Origin: Diaporthe sp. PMI_573
Lineage: Eukaryota > Ascomycota > Sordariomycetes > Diaporthales > Diaporthaceae
Reading direction: 5' to 3'
Assembly: GCA_021399435.1 (NCBI GenBank)
Contig: JAJTUP010000007.1
Coordinates: 496,001-560,000 of the forward strand
Length of the DNA stretch: 64,000 nt
The notes below the pieces were generated by a model. It saw only the letters and a list, made by a program, of their open reading frames with translations, was not told the DNA's origin and made no database searches. The translations under genes and the position numbers were made by a program. Within the stretch, counting starts at the first letter, position 1; each line of letters starts with the position of its first letter. Shown one piece after another: positions 41,845 through 54,401 of this stretch.

Positions 41845-44800
41845 GGCTTTTGGTTGGCTGGAGGGGTTGGCGATCCATTGCAACAAGCTGCGAACAGTGA
41901 AGACAGATCGTCATATTCTTCATCCTACCAAGTGCAGCCTGACTGCTCCGCTGATCAGCATAACAAGGGCGCAGCAGGGCGCACTTGGAGTGGGAAAGGA
42001 CATTCTCCCTGCTGATGTTTCTCTTCTCAGCTATAATAAGTTTCAAGTATATACACAAATTGTATTCCACATCTATGGATTGTATTCGCAAACATTGTAC
42101 CATGTCATTGGGCAGTCTTGTTTGGGATGGGATAAAGTGATAATGTTTTGCGGGCGCAGTAACAATCTTCCCGACCAATTATTTGTGCTTTGCCAGAATC
42201 TGCATTGCTCATTCTTCCATTCGGCTAGAAAGAGGAGGCTCCTGAAACGTCAGATAATGAGCAAAGCTACTTGATGACTTACTGTGGCTTGCAGCTCCAC
42301 TGCTGGACTCACCTCCACAAGCAGAGCTTCGACTAGATGCTGAGAAGCCCTGGTTCGCCAGGATCTAGCTACTACAGGAGGCTGACCTATTTGATGAGAC
42401 CACCAGTGCAGGACCTTAGCAGAACGGCGAGTATTTCCTATTTCATTTTATTACTAATCTTGGCCCTAATCAGTGCGTTTACATATACTAGACCACAAAA
42501 TAAGTAGCACTGACACTCACATTTTGGCCCTCCGACCCGCAGCATGGCTCGTGGAGCTCATTCCAGGGTAGAGGTCTTCTACGGGGAAATTCTTCAAGCA
42601 AGTGATATTAGTCCTGGTTAAGGTAATGTGATAATCTTTATCTGTTCTCTTTATTGTCCACAACTTTTAAGTCGCAATGATGGCCGACATATCCTGGTCT
42701 GGGTACTTTGCTGAATATATGGATCTCGGATATCGGATCCAGGGCGGCTTTTTGAAGGGTTTGACGAATACTACAACTAAATTGCTACAGTGAGGCACTC
42801 GACGCTCTTCAAGGCAACTTCGGGTTCAGGTGGAACGCCGCGGCAAGAGCCGAACTCATTAAGTACTGCCAGAATTGGCAGTAGAAGTCTTTGAAAGGTG
42901 ACAATATCCAGAGAGAGATGGAGAGATTGAAGTTCTCATCTCAAATCTTCACGAGGGCTTCAAGAACGGAGTAAGTCGGCTGGTCCATAGTTTACTTTGC
43001 TTGTAGGCTCTTCTTCTTGAGCAGACTGCCCAAATATATAGAATATGCATGTAAACTATGCAAAACAGCGACAAATGCTCTACTGTAGGGAATGCGAACA
43101 TGCTAGCATCTATGGCACATGTGAAATATCCAACATTGCTCGACTATGGCTGATTCGAATATCTCCTTGAATAATAAAGCCGTCATAGAATATTGTAGTC
43201 AAATATACAGTCTACTCATTCTCGGGTCTCTAATCTTTCATAAACAACTTTTCTTCACTTCGAGACCGCCGTTGTGTCCTCAAACATCACACAGACCACA
43301 ACACGATCTAAGCCTGTTCACGAAGCGTCCCAGGGAGTACGAACGAAGGCCTATGTGTGTTAATTATATAGATGCAATGGCAGAAGGGAGCTTGCAGACG
43401 GCAGCCGAAAGGAGAGTAGAAACTCATCAGTGTTGAGTTGTTCTGCGTTATTGCACCAATTGCCTCCACGCAATGGATACTTCGTGCCCATGCTGCATAT
43501 GTTCCTTCACTCTGCTGATAATACTTTTGTCATTATCACAGCCTTCTACTGTATTTTGGGGATCATAGCAAGAAGACAGAATGAACTTGACGAGCGAAAT
43601 TCTTAGTGAAACGGCGTTGACTGTTGCTGGATTCGTGGACAGTAAGATGAGAAAATTGCCAGAATGCATAGCAAGAAACCCAGCCCGGTGCTCATGAGAC
43701 CCACACTAATTCATCTGATGCCGATGAGTAGCGTTTGGATCCGTCTCTTTGCCCTCGGGCGTGACGCATGAGCGCAGCCACCGTATTGGCGCCGTGCAAA
43801 GAAGTGTTGATAAACATGATGCATCAAGCCAAACTTCAGCCAACACTACCTAATCCAATTCAATTCTGGAAACAAGTTCCTGTCCATTAAGTGATGCATC
43901 ATTACTCAAGGTCCACCCAATTACTTACAAAGACACCAGCTAGGAGATGCCGCAAAGCTGGCCGTTGAATCAATTCCTGAGCGAAGCACACGAGAAAAAG
44001 GAAGGAAAGAAGGAAAAAGCCTGGTGTTTGCCACTTTCCTTGTCGGCCGGCGCGATCTCCAAATATGAGTCTGATGGCATGGTCACATCACTTGGAGGTC
44101 ATCTGTTAGACCCGGTGGGATCCCCAGTGGGAAGGAAGGTGTAGGGACATGAGCGGGAAGGGCGAGATGATTTTCTGGGGGGGTGGTTCCCACACAAGTA
44201 TTCCAACCGAAGGTACCCTACTGTGTGAAGAAGAAACATCGTCATGTTGCTCGCAATCTTGGGGTGTCCAGCTTTCCTCCCGAATGAGATACATCGACCG
44301 AGTTCTTTTGTAGTATGCTTTTAACCCTCTGCACGATGGAAGGAAGATGAGGTGTCACAGCAGGCCGACAGGACAGGTGAGTGCTGTCCACTCATTCAAA
44401 GTATACAAGATCTAAATGGAGGCTGTGATCATGCGGGTGGGCAGCAGATTGCAAAAGGCTGCTCGTCTAGTGTAGCTCTCAGCCGCGCCGCATCGCATAG
44501 GTGCAACTCTACAAGGCTCGAGATTCTATTTCAGGCGTTTAATATATTTTCCTTCTCTTCATAAGGGCGGGTGGAGTGGGTTGCATGCAGCTCAGCACTG
44601 CCACTATCTCAATCTTTACCACAACTTTGAAGCCAGCTAACTTACCAACCATGAAAATCTCAATGCCAATAATGCATAGGTACGTTACCCAGCAGCAGAA
44701 TGTAGCTTTGGGGGAGAAGCGGGAGGTCTAGTATGGTTACACAACAGACATAGCCCAGAGTGACCCGCTACCCAACGGTGCAACCATGAGAGGCATCTTA

Positions 44801-44991
44801 AAATAGCTATTCCTGTAAGGCTGGACTGCTGGTTAAGGCGCTCCAATGTGCCCATTCCCTTATGAAGAGACTCTCTGTCAAGCCAGAATCCTTACAAGGC
44901 CCGAAAGGATTTCACATTATTCTCCTATTCATATCTACAAACTCTACGCAGACTTCAACTGTTCGTCGGCGCACGGTGTTACAACTACAAA
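41845..44991. other. 3.1 kb without a supported gene
   Basis: Two patches look like decayed coding sequence: about 42275-42420 (WLAAPLLDSPPQAELRLDAE in one frame, then stops) and about 42790-42960 (ALDALQGNFGFRWNAAARAE in one frame, then a stop). Neither was identified. The rest shows nothing. Confidence 0.4.
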
Positions 44992-47479
44992 ATGTCTTCT
45001 CATAATTACTCCAATGTATACACCGGAACCTGGACCAACTGGTCCCGTGGCTCGACCTTGGGCTTAACACTCACCCTCACCCAGAGTGACGCCAATCTTT
45101 TGACTGCGTTCCTCGCTTATTTTGTTACCATGGTCGGAACGCGTCTTTGGAAAGTAGCTTGTCTCATTTGGCACTTTAACTATACTGCCCCCTCACCACG
45201 AGATGCCCTTCACCATCAGCGACAAGCTATCCTTCGCAATGCTGCGGATGCAGTGGACGGACTTATCGACCTCACTAGGCTTACACTGGCATGGAGATCT
45301 GTCAAGAACCTACCCGGGTTATGGGCCCGAGTCTTACCCGTCCTCGCCTTTTCCCTCTTTTGGGTGGCTGCTTGGACCGCAGCTGCTGGTTTCTCCTCAC
45401 AGCTCTCAACGTCAATGGGCTCCGAAGTACTGATTTCAGGTTCAAACTGTGGACGCTGGTAGGTCTTCTGTATCATGATTCCAGCTCGAAACCACACTCA
45501 AACGGCTAACTTGAGTGATTCAGGGGCGGCTTGCCAGAGACCAACATCACTAAAGTCGCAACCTTAATTCAACCTTACTGGTCGAAAAGAACTCAAAGCG
45601 CAGCCAGCTATGCCCAGCAGTGTTATTCACCTGATGTCTCTGGTGCCCTCGAGTGTGGAACTTTCGTCAAGAAACGGATTCACTCAATGATCAACACCGC
45701 CGCAACCTGTCCATTTGCAGACACAGTCTGCCGCAGCTCAGATACAAATTTGCTCATAGATACCGGCTACTTAGACAGCTACAATCACTTTGGACTAAAC
45801 ACTCCTCCGGATCAACGATTCCAGTACCGCGAAGTCACCCACTGTGCACCACTTGTAACGGAAGGACGCAAGACTCTATACAACTTAACAAGTGACCGAT
45901 CTTACACCCAATACTGGTATGGTGCGCGGACCATGAGCGCAAATGAGAACTTCACATATGAGTACTCAAATGATGACCTTTGGTTGTCCAAACAACTTAA
46001 AAGCGGTGGGGCTAGAGCGCCGGACTACAGCTTACGGTCAGTCCCAACAAAGGAACATGCATTGGTCCCAAAAGCGAAGAATCATAAATGACTGACAGAA
46101 ACGATCAATAGGGTGCACGATTCATACCCTTACAACGGATCTCTTCTCACGCCCTACTCTTCATTCGTCCCCATTCCCGAGATTCAAAGACTTGACGCTG
46201 ATGTCGTTCTCATTTTCCTCTCGGCGAACGAAATAACTTTCGCTGCAGAAACGAATGACCCTTGGTTCCGGGCCACAGAGATGGTTGGTCATAAATCTTG
46301 GGATAACAATTCCGGCAGCGGACGCGTTGCGGTTTATTATCCAGAAGAGCCAGCGTCGCCCATGGCTTGCGCTTTGCAGGAGCAATTGTGCAATCCTAGT
46401 CTCCCCGAGGGATCTCGATGCACACCTTTGGGCGCGTCATACGATACGCAGGACGCATACAGTGCCCTTTATCGAAATGCGTCGGATCAGGATCGAAATC
46501 GAGCCTTATGGGCTTATGACGCATGGTTCAACACTGACAGCATCAGTGATGTTATCTTTACTCTGGGCTCACAGTCCCTCACCGCCCGAAACAGCTTGTC
46601 GGGAAATATGCAGGGACCGCTTCCAGATAACCAGTGGCAGCTGGAAGTTCAGCACTGGCACGAGACCTCTCTTGCTCTTATGCAGGCATCATTCGTCGAA
46701 ACCGCAACAGGGCCAAACGACCCTAAGGTCCACGAGTATGCTGTGAAACCCAGTAATGCGCAAGAGGTACAACTTTGTCGAAGTCAGGTACGCATAACTT
46801 TGAATGGCATGATTGTCTGTCTGGGTTTTACTAACATTGGGTTGACATGTAGAAAATCATAACCAAAGGCTACGTTTCCTTCAGCATGTTCGGGTTACTC
46901 TTTTTGCTCGTCTTCGGCGTCTTGGCCGTTGCCATATCATTCAGCCTGGAGCCCATCCTTGGGTGCCTACAGAAACGGGCCGGCGTGTATCACTACTCAT
47001 GCTCCGAGTGGTCCATCAACCAGACACTCCAGCTCCAAAGGCTCGCCTACGAGGAAGCAGGGACTTGCGGGAAGTGGTCGCGCACGAACGAATACGTGCC
47101 CGTGACCGAGGCCGGTCAGAACCTAGCGCTGCTCGACTTATTGGACCCGAGCCACCCCAGGCTGTCGGCCCCCTTGGACCTGACGCTGGTCGGCAGCTTC
47201 CAGAAGTCATCGACCGTTGCACCTGACGGAGAGGGTGATGGTGATGAAGGAGTAGGTCATGCTGTATCTCACCCAGCGGTAGCCCAAGGCCAGCAACAAG
47301 AAGGACGGGAGGATGAGAGTATAACTGCAGCGGGGATCAATGAGGTACCGGTGCGCGAGACCCCCTCTAGTGTATCCGACCAAGTGGTGGCACAAGTGCA
47401 GCAAAAGGAAGGGCGGGAGGATGAGATTGTGACCACAGGGGGGAGTAAAGACGCACCGGCTCGCGAGGCAGGCAGCTGA
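44992..47479 (+). CDS. Large membrane protein with glycosylated ectodomain, unknown
   Basis: Exons 44992..45458, 45524..46036, 46112..46787 and 46853..47479; 760 residues. Introns are 65-75 nt with GTAGGT, GTCAGT and GTACGC donors, and frames join, the first inside a Trp codon in CGRWGG. Helix 1 is around LLTAFLAYFVTMVG and helix 2 is VLPVLAFSLFWVAAWTAAAG. A roughly 480-residue ectodomain follows, with many cysteines (CPFADTVCRSS, ACALQEQLCNP) and N-glycosylation sequons. Helix 3 is FGLLFLLVFGVLAVAISFSL. The tail is cytosolic, Gly/Glu/Gln-rich, with a repeated QVQQKEGREDE / GQQQEGREDE unit. This three-helix architecture is common among uncharacterised Pezizomycotina proteins. No enzymatic motif was recognised. 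The gene appears intact. Confidence 0.8.
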
Positions 47480-47823
47480 GAGGAGCCTGGCTCTTATGGG
47501 CTTGCAGGTATGGTGCTGAGTGGATATTGTGGATGGGGGAGGTGATCTTGTCTTCTCCGATTCCAATTTCTAGAAAGAGTAAATATTAAATTCACTTTTC
47601 TCAAAGTGATCCAGTTGTACAAGCGTCTTTCAGGGGATCGATTATCGCTGCATGGCATATGAAGCCTGCCCAGGTAAGTCTCGGTTGTAAACACAGCAGC
47701 CAGACCAGATGGGAACGAGGCTAGGGAAATACTCTAGACACAAGAAAATGTAGTAAAAATGCCCAAATCGAATCATAGATACTTGTGATCAAGTTACCCT
47801 TTGCCCTGGATAATATGCATCAT
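47480..47823. other. Convergent spacer, nothing recognised
   Basis: A short intergenic stretch between two genes ending towards each other. Confidence 0.5.
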
Positions 47824-48873
47824 TTAAGCCAGGCTATGAGAGAATAATGTTGTGACCTGTAGCTCTCCACGGCTCTCAGCAGCTTCCCTACCCTTGGCCT
47901 CCTCAACCATCTGATCAATCTGAGCCAACGCTATCGCCATACCCCGCGCGACAGTAGCAGGTGATGCGGCCCTGGCCGAGCCCACGCTGGAGGGAACCTG
48001 AGGGGGTTCGGTACTGCGATTTTCCAGAACAGACGGCGTCACGCTCCTGTTAGGACTCACGTTGGAGACCTCATCAGCGTCGTTGTCGATCGTGCGGCTC
48101 TCAACTGGACTGCCACATTTGCTGGCGTTCGAAGAGAAGTCCTCCTAGTCAAGCCTCTCCTGGTACTCGTCCCAATCATTGCGATCGGCGGGCAGGGACT
48201 TGGTGTGACGTCGATTCGGGGGCGAGGACGTGTCGGGATTCAAGAACCAGGCGGGCGATATTGCTTTCGGCGGGCACCGAGTCTCTGCGTTGTGGGGGCT
48301 GGTTTGGAAAAGTGCTGAATTCATCTAGGTGCTCCAAGCTGACTTTGCTGAGGTTGGGGCTATTTTGCGCAAGTAATTGGGCTTGGATGTGTTCCTCCCT
48401 AGGGTCGGAGGAAGTGCTCAATTTATTCATGCGCTCCAAGCTGGCTTCGGTGAGCCTGGGGCTTTCTTCGGCAGGCACTTGAGCTTGGATTGGGTCCTCT
48501 TCATCTGGATGAGTTCTATCGGATCCAGAATCGTTGCGAGGGCTTTCGACTTCATCCAAGCTTGCGTGGTCGGTCTGACGGGTAGAGGACCCCAAGAACT
48601 CCAAGACATTGACCAGCACAGCGCGGGGGCAGGTCAGCGGGAGCTCAGGTGATGTGCCGCAGACCTTGGGGTGCCCGGAATGACCAAAGACACCGCCTCA
48701 GTCGAACACCGGTACCCACTCTGGAGGTATACCAAACGGTCGATGATGAAGGTCTGCTCTGCGAAACTGGTATAGAATCGGTGTGCACTGCCACACAGGG
48801 GGCAGAAGATGGGTGGACGGAGGGAAGGGGCCGGCGAAGCCATGTCGGCCTCAGACTTGTTGCTTGAATCCAT
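47824..48873 (-). pseudogene. Frame-broken gene with internal duplication
   Basis: Three consecutive minus-strand open stretches appear to belong to one gene. The first, 48873..48634, starts at an ATG and contains CPLCGSAHRFY, a zinc-ribbon-like CxxC. The second is 48619..48176, Ser/Glu-rich. The third is 48060..47824, continuous back to a TAG at 48145..48147. The middle carries a tandem repeat of about 33 residues, with IQAQVPAEESPRLTEASLERM echoed by IQAQLLAQNSPNLSKVSLEHL. No consensus intron removes both the frame change near 48180-48200 and the TAG, so the gene is probably decayed. An unusual intron set is not excluded. The function is unknown; the tail (IALAQIDQMVEEAKGRE) is helical. Confidence 0.45.
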
Positions 48874-51196
48874 CAGGATTCCTGTGTCAAAGAGATGGCC
48901 GAAGGATGTAAAGAAAGAGAAAGGGCAAGATAGATCGGTCGTGCAATTCCAAAGACTGTGGGTTTAAATATTGCGAGGGACACAATTCATCAGACCCGAA
49001 AGACTTCACCTGTGATCGTCATGGTGAGAGTATTGCTTTATCATAGTGAAAGGCCGAGAACATGAATGGGGACAGTGACAGACACCATCACGCGTCACAG
49101 TCAATGTTTGCAAGCTGGATGCATGCGCGCCTGATACAAATACTACGTAGGAATACGTATGTCATCAGACTCGACGCTCTTGACGAAAAGACTGGACACA
49201 TGTGAAGATTCAACGTCCGGCGTCTGATATCGAGTTAGTCCACAGCCAGCAGATAACAAGATGGAGACTATATCAGAAATGGAGTACTAAGAAGAACAGG
49301 ATGAGGCCGCAACATCGGTGCTCTTGCCTCAGGCTCCTTCATCATTGTCACCGGAGCCTTTTAATAGCCACAGCAAACATGCTCGAACGTCATATGCAAG
49401 CTACTGATGTTGTCGTCTGGTCATAGATGGTACAAAACGTGATCCAGTATCTGGTGGCACACCAGGTCTCGAAGAAGAAATTCCTCTGTGCGATAAAAAG
49501 CGCCGTACGCGGGATTCCGTACTTCGGGTCTGCTGTAAGGCAGCACCTGCAGTTGTTTCTGAGATTGGGAACTCTCGAACGTGCGTTCTCGAAACATGCC
49601 GTTACTAATCCACACATTTAGTGTCCGGGGGCAGTCTCCGCGGACGCGATCTGGAGCTGGCTGAAGTAATCCAAGCTGACGACCGACCAGAAGACTGAAA
49701 TTTGTCCGAATACCAATGCTATGGGTGCCAGAGAGTAAAGTGGTTGTGAGGTTTCAACGATGTTGGGCAGTTTGAGCGGTGTGTTGTTCGCTGGCAATGG
49801 CTGGGAAGCTTGAGCTGTCTTATAACTGCTAGACCAATTGGTATATGATCTGGGGAATTTTGACGTCTGGAAACTCATTATGACTGTTATAGCGGACGGA
49901 GCCAAGCAATGCCAATTCCTTGTCGGAAGTGCTCCAACACATAGGTCCCTAGCCGGCGGACCAAGGACTGTGGATGGCCGCATGGCCCGATTTTGAGCGG
50001 AGCAACGTGAGAGAAAGGGCTACATTTATAGGATACTCTGCATGCAAGATTTATTGACTAATATCCAGCATGCTTTACATGACTAATTGAATGATGAGAC
50101 TGTAGGGTAGTCATCAATGTGATGTTGGTTGTTCAATAACTGTACAAACATGAGCAATCATTTCGATGCGGATTGCCATGGCCTCCAAGCACTTGACGAA
50201 TGTGTTCCCAGAACGTGTTGTGCAACTGCAAAAATCATTAAAGTCATTCCTACGTAGCATGAATATTGTTGTCGAGGACTATGTGGCCCAGGAATGTGGT
50301 CAAAAAGAGGCTCAGGAGCCAAGACCGAGGTTCGTGGCTGCCAACTGGTGGGAAGCCATTTCCGGGAGTCGGGTTTCGGGCCGCCAGCTGGTCTCAGTAG
50401 ACATTGTAACATGGTAGCGACCAAAGGGGTCGTCCTCCACCTTAATAAGCGCCTGGCTGGACATCTGGAACCTGAACCCTGCGGGTAATCCTCACCCTAC
50501 CCCGGTTGCACCCCCACCTCCACTTTTTGCTGTCTTTTGTCCTTTGCTCCTCGTCAATCAGATCTCAACCCACAATGCAGAGCGAGTTCCACCGGGATCT
50601 GAGGAGACAAGCTCTTGACCATTCGATATGATCGACCTGTCACGATCCTCTTGGCCTGATGTGCTGCTGGGTCACCCGGGTCCAACACGTAGCAGCATCC
50701 CCCCAAAGACAAGGCCTCGAGACGGCCGGTTCGCCTGAGTCTGTGGAGGACCATGCCGTTTTGGGACTGTCCGGGGCGACAGGGCGAAGAGGACCCCCCC
50801 TTAGTGTGACAGATGTTGTTTGAGCCTCATCCAAACCTCGTCTCAGAGGCCACCCCTTCCTGGACTTGCGTTTCTGCCCTGCTAATGATTTGCCTCTGCT
50901 GTGATCCACATTGTGCCTGCGTCTCGCTCTCGTTTGTTTTCAAAATGGGCGCCAATAAGCATTCTACTTCCTTCTCTTCCATCACTCCTCGTGCTGCCCC
51001 AAAAGATACACCATCCCATCCATCCCATCCCCGATCAATCGATTGAGTGACACAGCAGCACCTCGACGGTAGTCAGCCTCTCCTCCTCTCCTCCCTTTCC
51101 TTCTCTTCTCGAACCACTCGCTGGACGGTGACAAGGCAACTGGACTTGCCTGACGACGCTCATTCAAACACACACACACCCCCACCGTCAACCGCC
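48874..51196. other. 2.3 kb without a supported gene
   Basis: Short frames only. The last 200 bp are pyrimidine-rich and probably carry the promoter and leader of the UstYa-like gene. Confidence 0.45.
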
Positions 51197-52093
51197 ATGG
51201 CATCACACAAGTACGACAACGTGCCGCTCACAGGGGGCCACGAGCACGACCACGACCACGACCACGACGACTCGAGGTCCAGCACCGAGGTCGAGTCCCT
51301 GATCGGCGACGAGAAGTCATGGCGCGCACACCAGCACGAGCACAACGAGAGGAGGTGTAAATCGAAAAGGTCACAGCTGTACAGCATCCTGAGGTCGTCG
51401 CGGTGGATGCTCGACACCACGCTGCTGCTCATCATCGTCGCCCTGCTGGTGCGCAACGAGATCCGGGAGCCCGTCCAGGACCAGTGGCAGCTGCTCGGCG
51501 ACATGACGGGCGTGGGGCCGCGGTTCCCCCAGAAGCTCGCCCGGTTCGAGTATGACACGTCCTATGCGCCTATGAACACGTCCGAGTTCTTTACCAATGA
51601 GACTCTGGACAAGTGGAACAACCTGATGCCAAGTATGTCCTTTTTCCTTCCCTCCGTCTACTTTTCATCTCCCTTGTCACCAAATGCTAACACCACCACC
51701 ACAGAGGGCATGGGCTTCCAATGGGTAAACGACACCCACAAGTACCACGACCTCCCCAAGCCCATCGACTGGTACGACGGCATGACCGTCTTCACCACCT
51801 CGGTCACCCACCAGATCCACTGCCTCTTCGCCATGGCCCAGACCTACTCGGGACTGTCGTCCGGGCACCCCATCCCGGACGACCACCACTGGCACATGAT
51901 CCACTGCATCGCATACATGAGGCAGGCAATCACCTGCGCCGCCGACACCGCTCTCGAGGGCCACGCCACCACCTTTCCCGATGACAACTCTGGCAGCGAC
52001 GGCTGGGACGCCACGCACGTCTGCAAGGATTATGATCAGGTCCTGGAGTACCTGGAGGGCGTGAGGGCTTATGATGACCAGCTCATCTATTAA
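51197..52093 (+). CDS. Second UstYa/DUF3328-like protein
   Basis: Exons 51197..51632 and 51705..52093 with a 72 nt in-frame intron (GTATGT donor, TGCTAAC branch, CACAG acceptor); 274 residues. The cytosolic N-terminus is strikingly His/Asp-rich (GHEHDHDHDHDD) and could bind metal. It is followed by a basic patch (RRCKSKRSQ) and one transmembrane helix (MLDTTLLLIIVALLV). The lumenal domain carries both signatures, HQIHC and HMIHC, the second running into IAYMRQAITCAADTALEGH, and ends GWDATHVCKDYDQVLEYLE. It belongs to the same family as the gene at 30.4 kb but is clearly divergent from it. The ATG at 51197 has a good context (CCGCCATGG). Such proteins oxidise peptide or other metabolites; the partner and substrate here are unknown. 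Confidence 0.9.
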   Translation: MASHKYDNVPLTGGHEHDHDHDHDDSRSSTEVESLIGDEKSWRAHQHEHNERRCKSKRSQLYSILRSSRWMLDTTLLLIIVALLVRNEIREPVQDQWQLLGDMTGVGPRFPQKLARFEYDTSYAPMNTSEFFTNETLDKWNNLMPSMSFFLPSVYFSSPLSPNANTTTTEGMGFQWVNDTHKYHDLPKPIDWYDGMTVFTTSVTHQIHCLFAMAQTYSGLSSGHPIPDDHHWHMIHCIAYMRQAITCAADTALEGHATTFPDDNSGSDGWDATHVCKDYDQVLEYLEGVRAYDDQLIY

Positions 52094-53251
52094 TGGAAGC
52101 TCTTCTCGTTCTTTGCCGTTGCTTGGTGATCGATCTGCGGTCGGTCGGTGCATCGAGGATGACACACGCCACTTGCCCGCCGGTGTTGATGGTTGGCAGT
52201 ATATAAATTAATGACATACATGATTATATGAACCCATCTTAACGTTACCTACTCTGGCGTCTCATATTACCCGAGTGGAGTACGGTCATTAAGATCGCTG
52301 CTGGCTGACAGGTACATCGAATACCGAGTCCTGGCCCGGGGCTCCAGCGCACATTCCCTTCACATGCACCTCAATTCGGGGACCCGCGCCCTCCGGCGGA
52401 GCTCGATCAGTAATCCCCGAATCAATCAGATGCACATGCGTTCTCCAGCTCGAGACTGATTCGTAGCAGCGAGGTATAAAACAGGGCATAGTTTTCAGTC
52501 TCCACTTAACACCTTCCAGGAAATAGGCCAAACTTGATATTCGGGATTGGATTCAGTTCGAATAGAGGGTGGTTTACAGTCCAATGAAGCACGTCAAGAT
52601 GATCAAATTTGGCGTTCATATTGGTACGGGTATAACATTTCATGACTGAATATACAATGATTGCTTGATTAGAGAAGGAGAAGAGGGATCGCTAAATGCT
52701 GGGTTCGGGTTTCTGAAACACTGGTTGCAAGTAACCCCAGGTTGCAGTTGGCAGGAAGTGCCCTGGCAATCTCCATTATTGTGATTCTTGAAACTCATAC
52801 CCAGCTGAGAGCATCAATTATTCGAGCGGCTCTCTGATCGATACAATAATTACTTTGCCAATAGCCTTACTCAATGTTGACCGAGTCGTGCAAGCTTCAG
52901 AGTCCCTCCTCACGCAGGGCCAGCTGACACCAGCTGGTCGGCTCGCCGGGCACCACGGCGCAGCGAGCGTTTCTGGAATCTTCGCCCGGGAGTTCGCCAA
53001 TCACCGAGGCGGGCTTATTAATAAGTGGCAGCTGCACTGAGAGAAACAGCACTCAATCGACAGACAGCTCCTCACCTTGCTTGAGTGGGTCACACACACA
53101 CCTCAAGCTCCCTTTAGTCCTCCCTTGATGTAGTCTAGCTACCGTATCTATCTGCTGAATACCAAACGTCCACACAACCTATCCGCATTGCCAATACCGA
53201 CCATCCTACTCGAGTCCTCCCGCACCGCACCCGCCCAAGACCAAAGACAAG
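52094..53251. other. Intergenic, nothing recognised
   Basis: No gene or clear repeat. The right 150 bp form the leader of the ankyrin gene. Confidence 0.5.
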
Positions 53252-54053
53252 ATGACCCAGGAACTCACGTCGGCGACGGCATTCTCGCCGTCGCTGGAGG
53301 CCATCCGCCTGGCTGCATCGATGTACAATGCGGCCCGGGAGGGAAACAAGCAGGTGCTCGAGGAGGCCATCGCTACGGGTCTGCCGGCCAATCTCACAAA
53401 CGAGAAGGGTGACACACTGGTGAGTTGAGCCCTGGGGGCGAGCAAGCGGGTCCCCCTTGGATGACCCCGACTCCCGAGTCAGGGCCCAGGGCCAGCCAGC
53501 CAGCCCCCGCACCCAGGCGGGAGGCGGTCAGCAGCTTGCTTCTGGTTGGGTGCAGTCTACAGAATGCTGACAGGGCATTACATGGGTGATTAGCTTATGC
53601 TGGCGGCGTACTATGGTCATGCAGACGTCGTCAAGTTTCTCATTCAGAACGGGGCCGACCCGAATAGGCTGAATGACAAGCGCCAGAGTCCGCTGGCTGG
53701 TGCTGTTTTCAAGAGACTGGATGATGTCGTGGAGGTAAGACAGGCAATGCTATTTCTTATTTTTTTGTTTTTTTGATTCCATTATTTTCTTTGAGCCCCC
53801 ATTTTGGTGGCATCGCCATGATCGTTTTATGCTGGAGGTTGTGGACTTCAATCCCCGCTGACATGATGAACAGGTTCTCGTAGAGGGTGGCGCTGATCCC
53901 GACTACGGTACACCATCAGCCCTCCAGTGCATCGTCATGTTCAAGCAGGATGACAAGTGGAGGACAAAGTTCGAGTCCGCTCCGGGCCGGGGCAAGGCAA
54001 CGGAACCGGAAGCCGAGGCCACGGAGGAGAGGGCCCCCGAGCGGATGAGATAG
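53252..54053 (+). CDS. Small ankyrin-repeat protein
   Basis: Exons 53252..53419, 53594..53734 and 53874..54053; 162 residues. The introns (174 and 139 nt) are long for this window but have GTGAGT and GTAAGA donors and phase-0 joins. Residues about 20-110 hold ankyrin units: AASMYNAAREGNKQVLEEAIATG, then GDTLLMLAAYYGHADVVKFLIQNGADPN (a textbook repeat), SPLAGAVFKRLDDVVEVLVEGGADPD, and a partial TPSALQCIVMF. The C-terminal 35 residues are charged (ATEPEAEATEERAPERMR). Soluble, probably cytosolic; a protein-protein adaptor. Comparable small ankyrin proteins are widely conserved in filamentous fungi. Confidence 0.9.
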
Positions 54054-54401
54054 AGGCTGTCAATATTACAGCCGGTCGATTGAGTGTGTTTCCAGCATGG
54101 CATTAATGGAATTGCTTTTTTCTCAAAATATTTAAAAGACGTTTACAATGATTCCTCGCCTTTGCTTTCTTCAGTGTTCGTGTGTAGTTGTCACAATCCA
54201 ACTCGGTTGTCCGGATCCGGCCACCCACAAACACTCAACAACAAATGACAAAGCAGGCGAGTTGAGCTCCTACCGTCACATTGAGAGACTTAGGGAGGGC
54301 TCTTTCGTGGGAAATGCTAAGAACTCCGTACACTACAATTTCAGCGCGATCCTTCCCGGTAATAAACATAATTCGATATTACCTCTACGGCTCTCTTCAG
54401 T
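54054..54401. other. Short intergenic spacer
   Basis: Nothing recognised apart from the promoter side of the gene starting at 54402. Confidence 0.5.
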
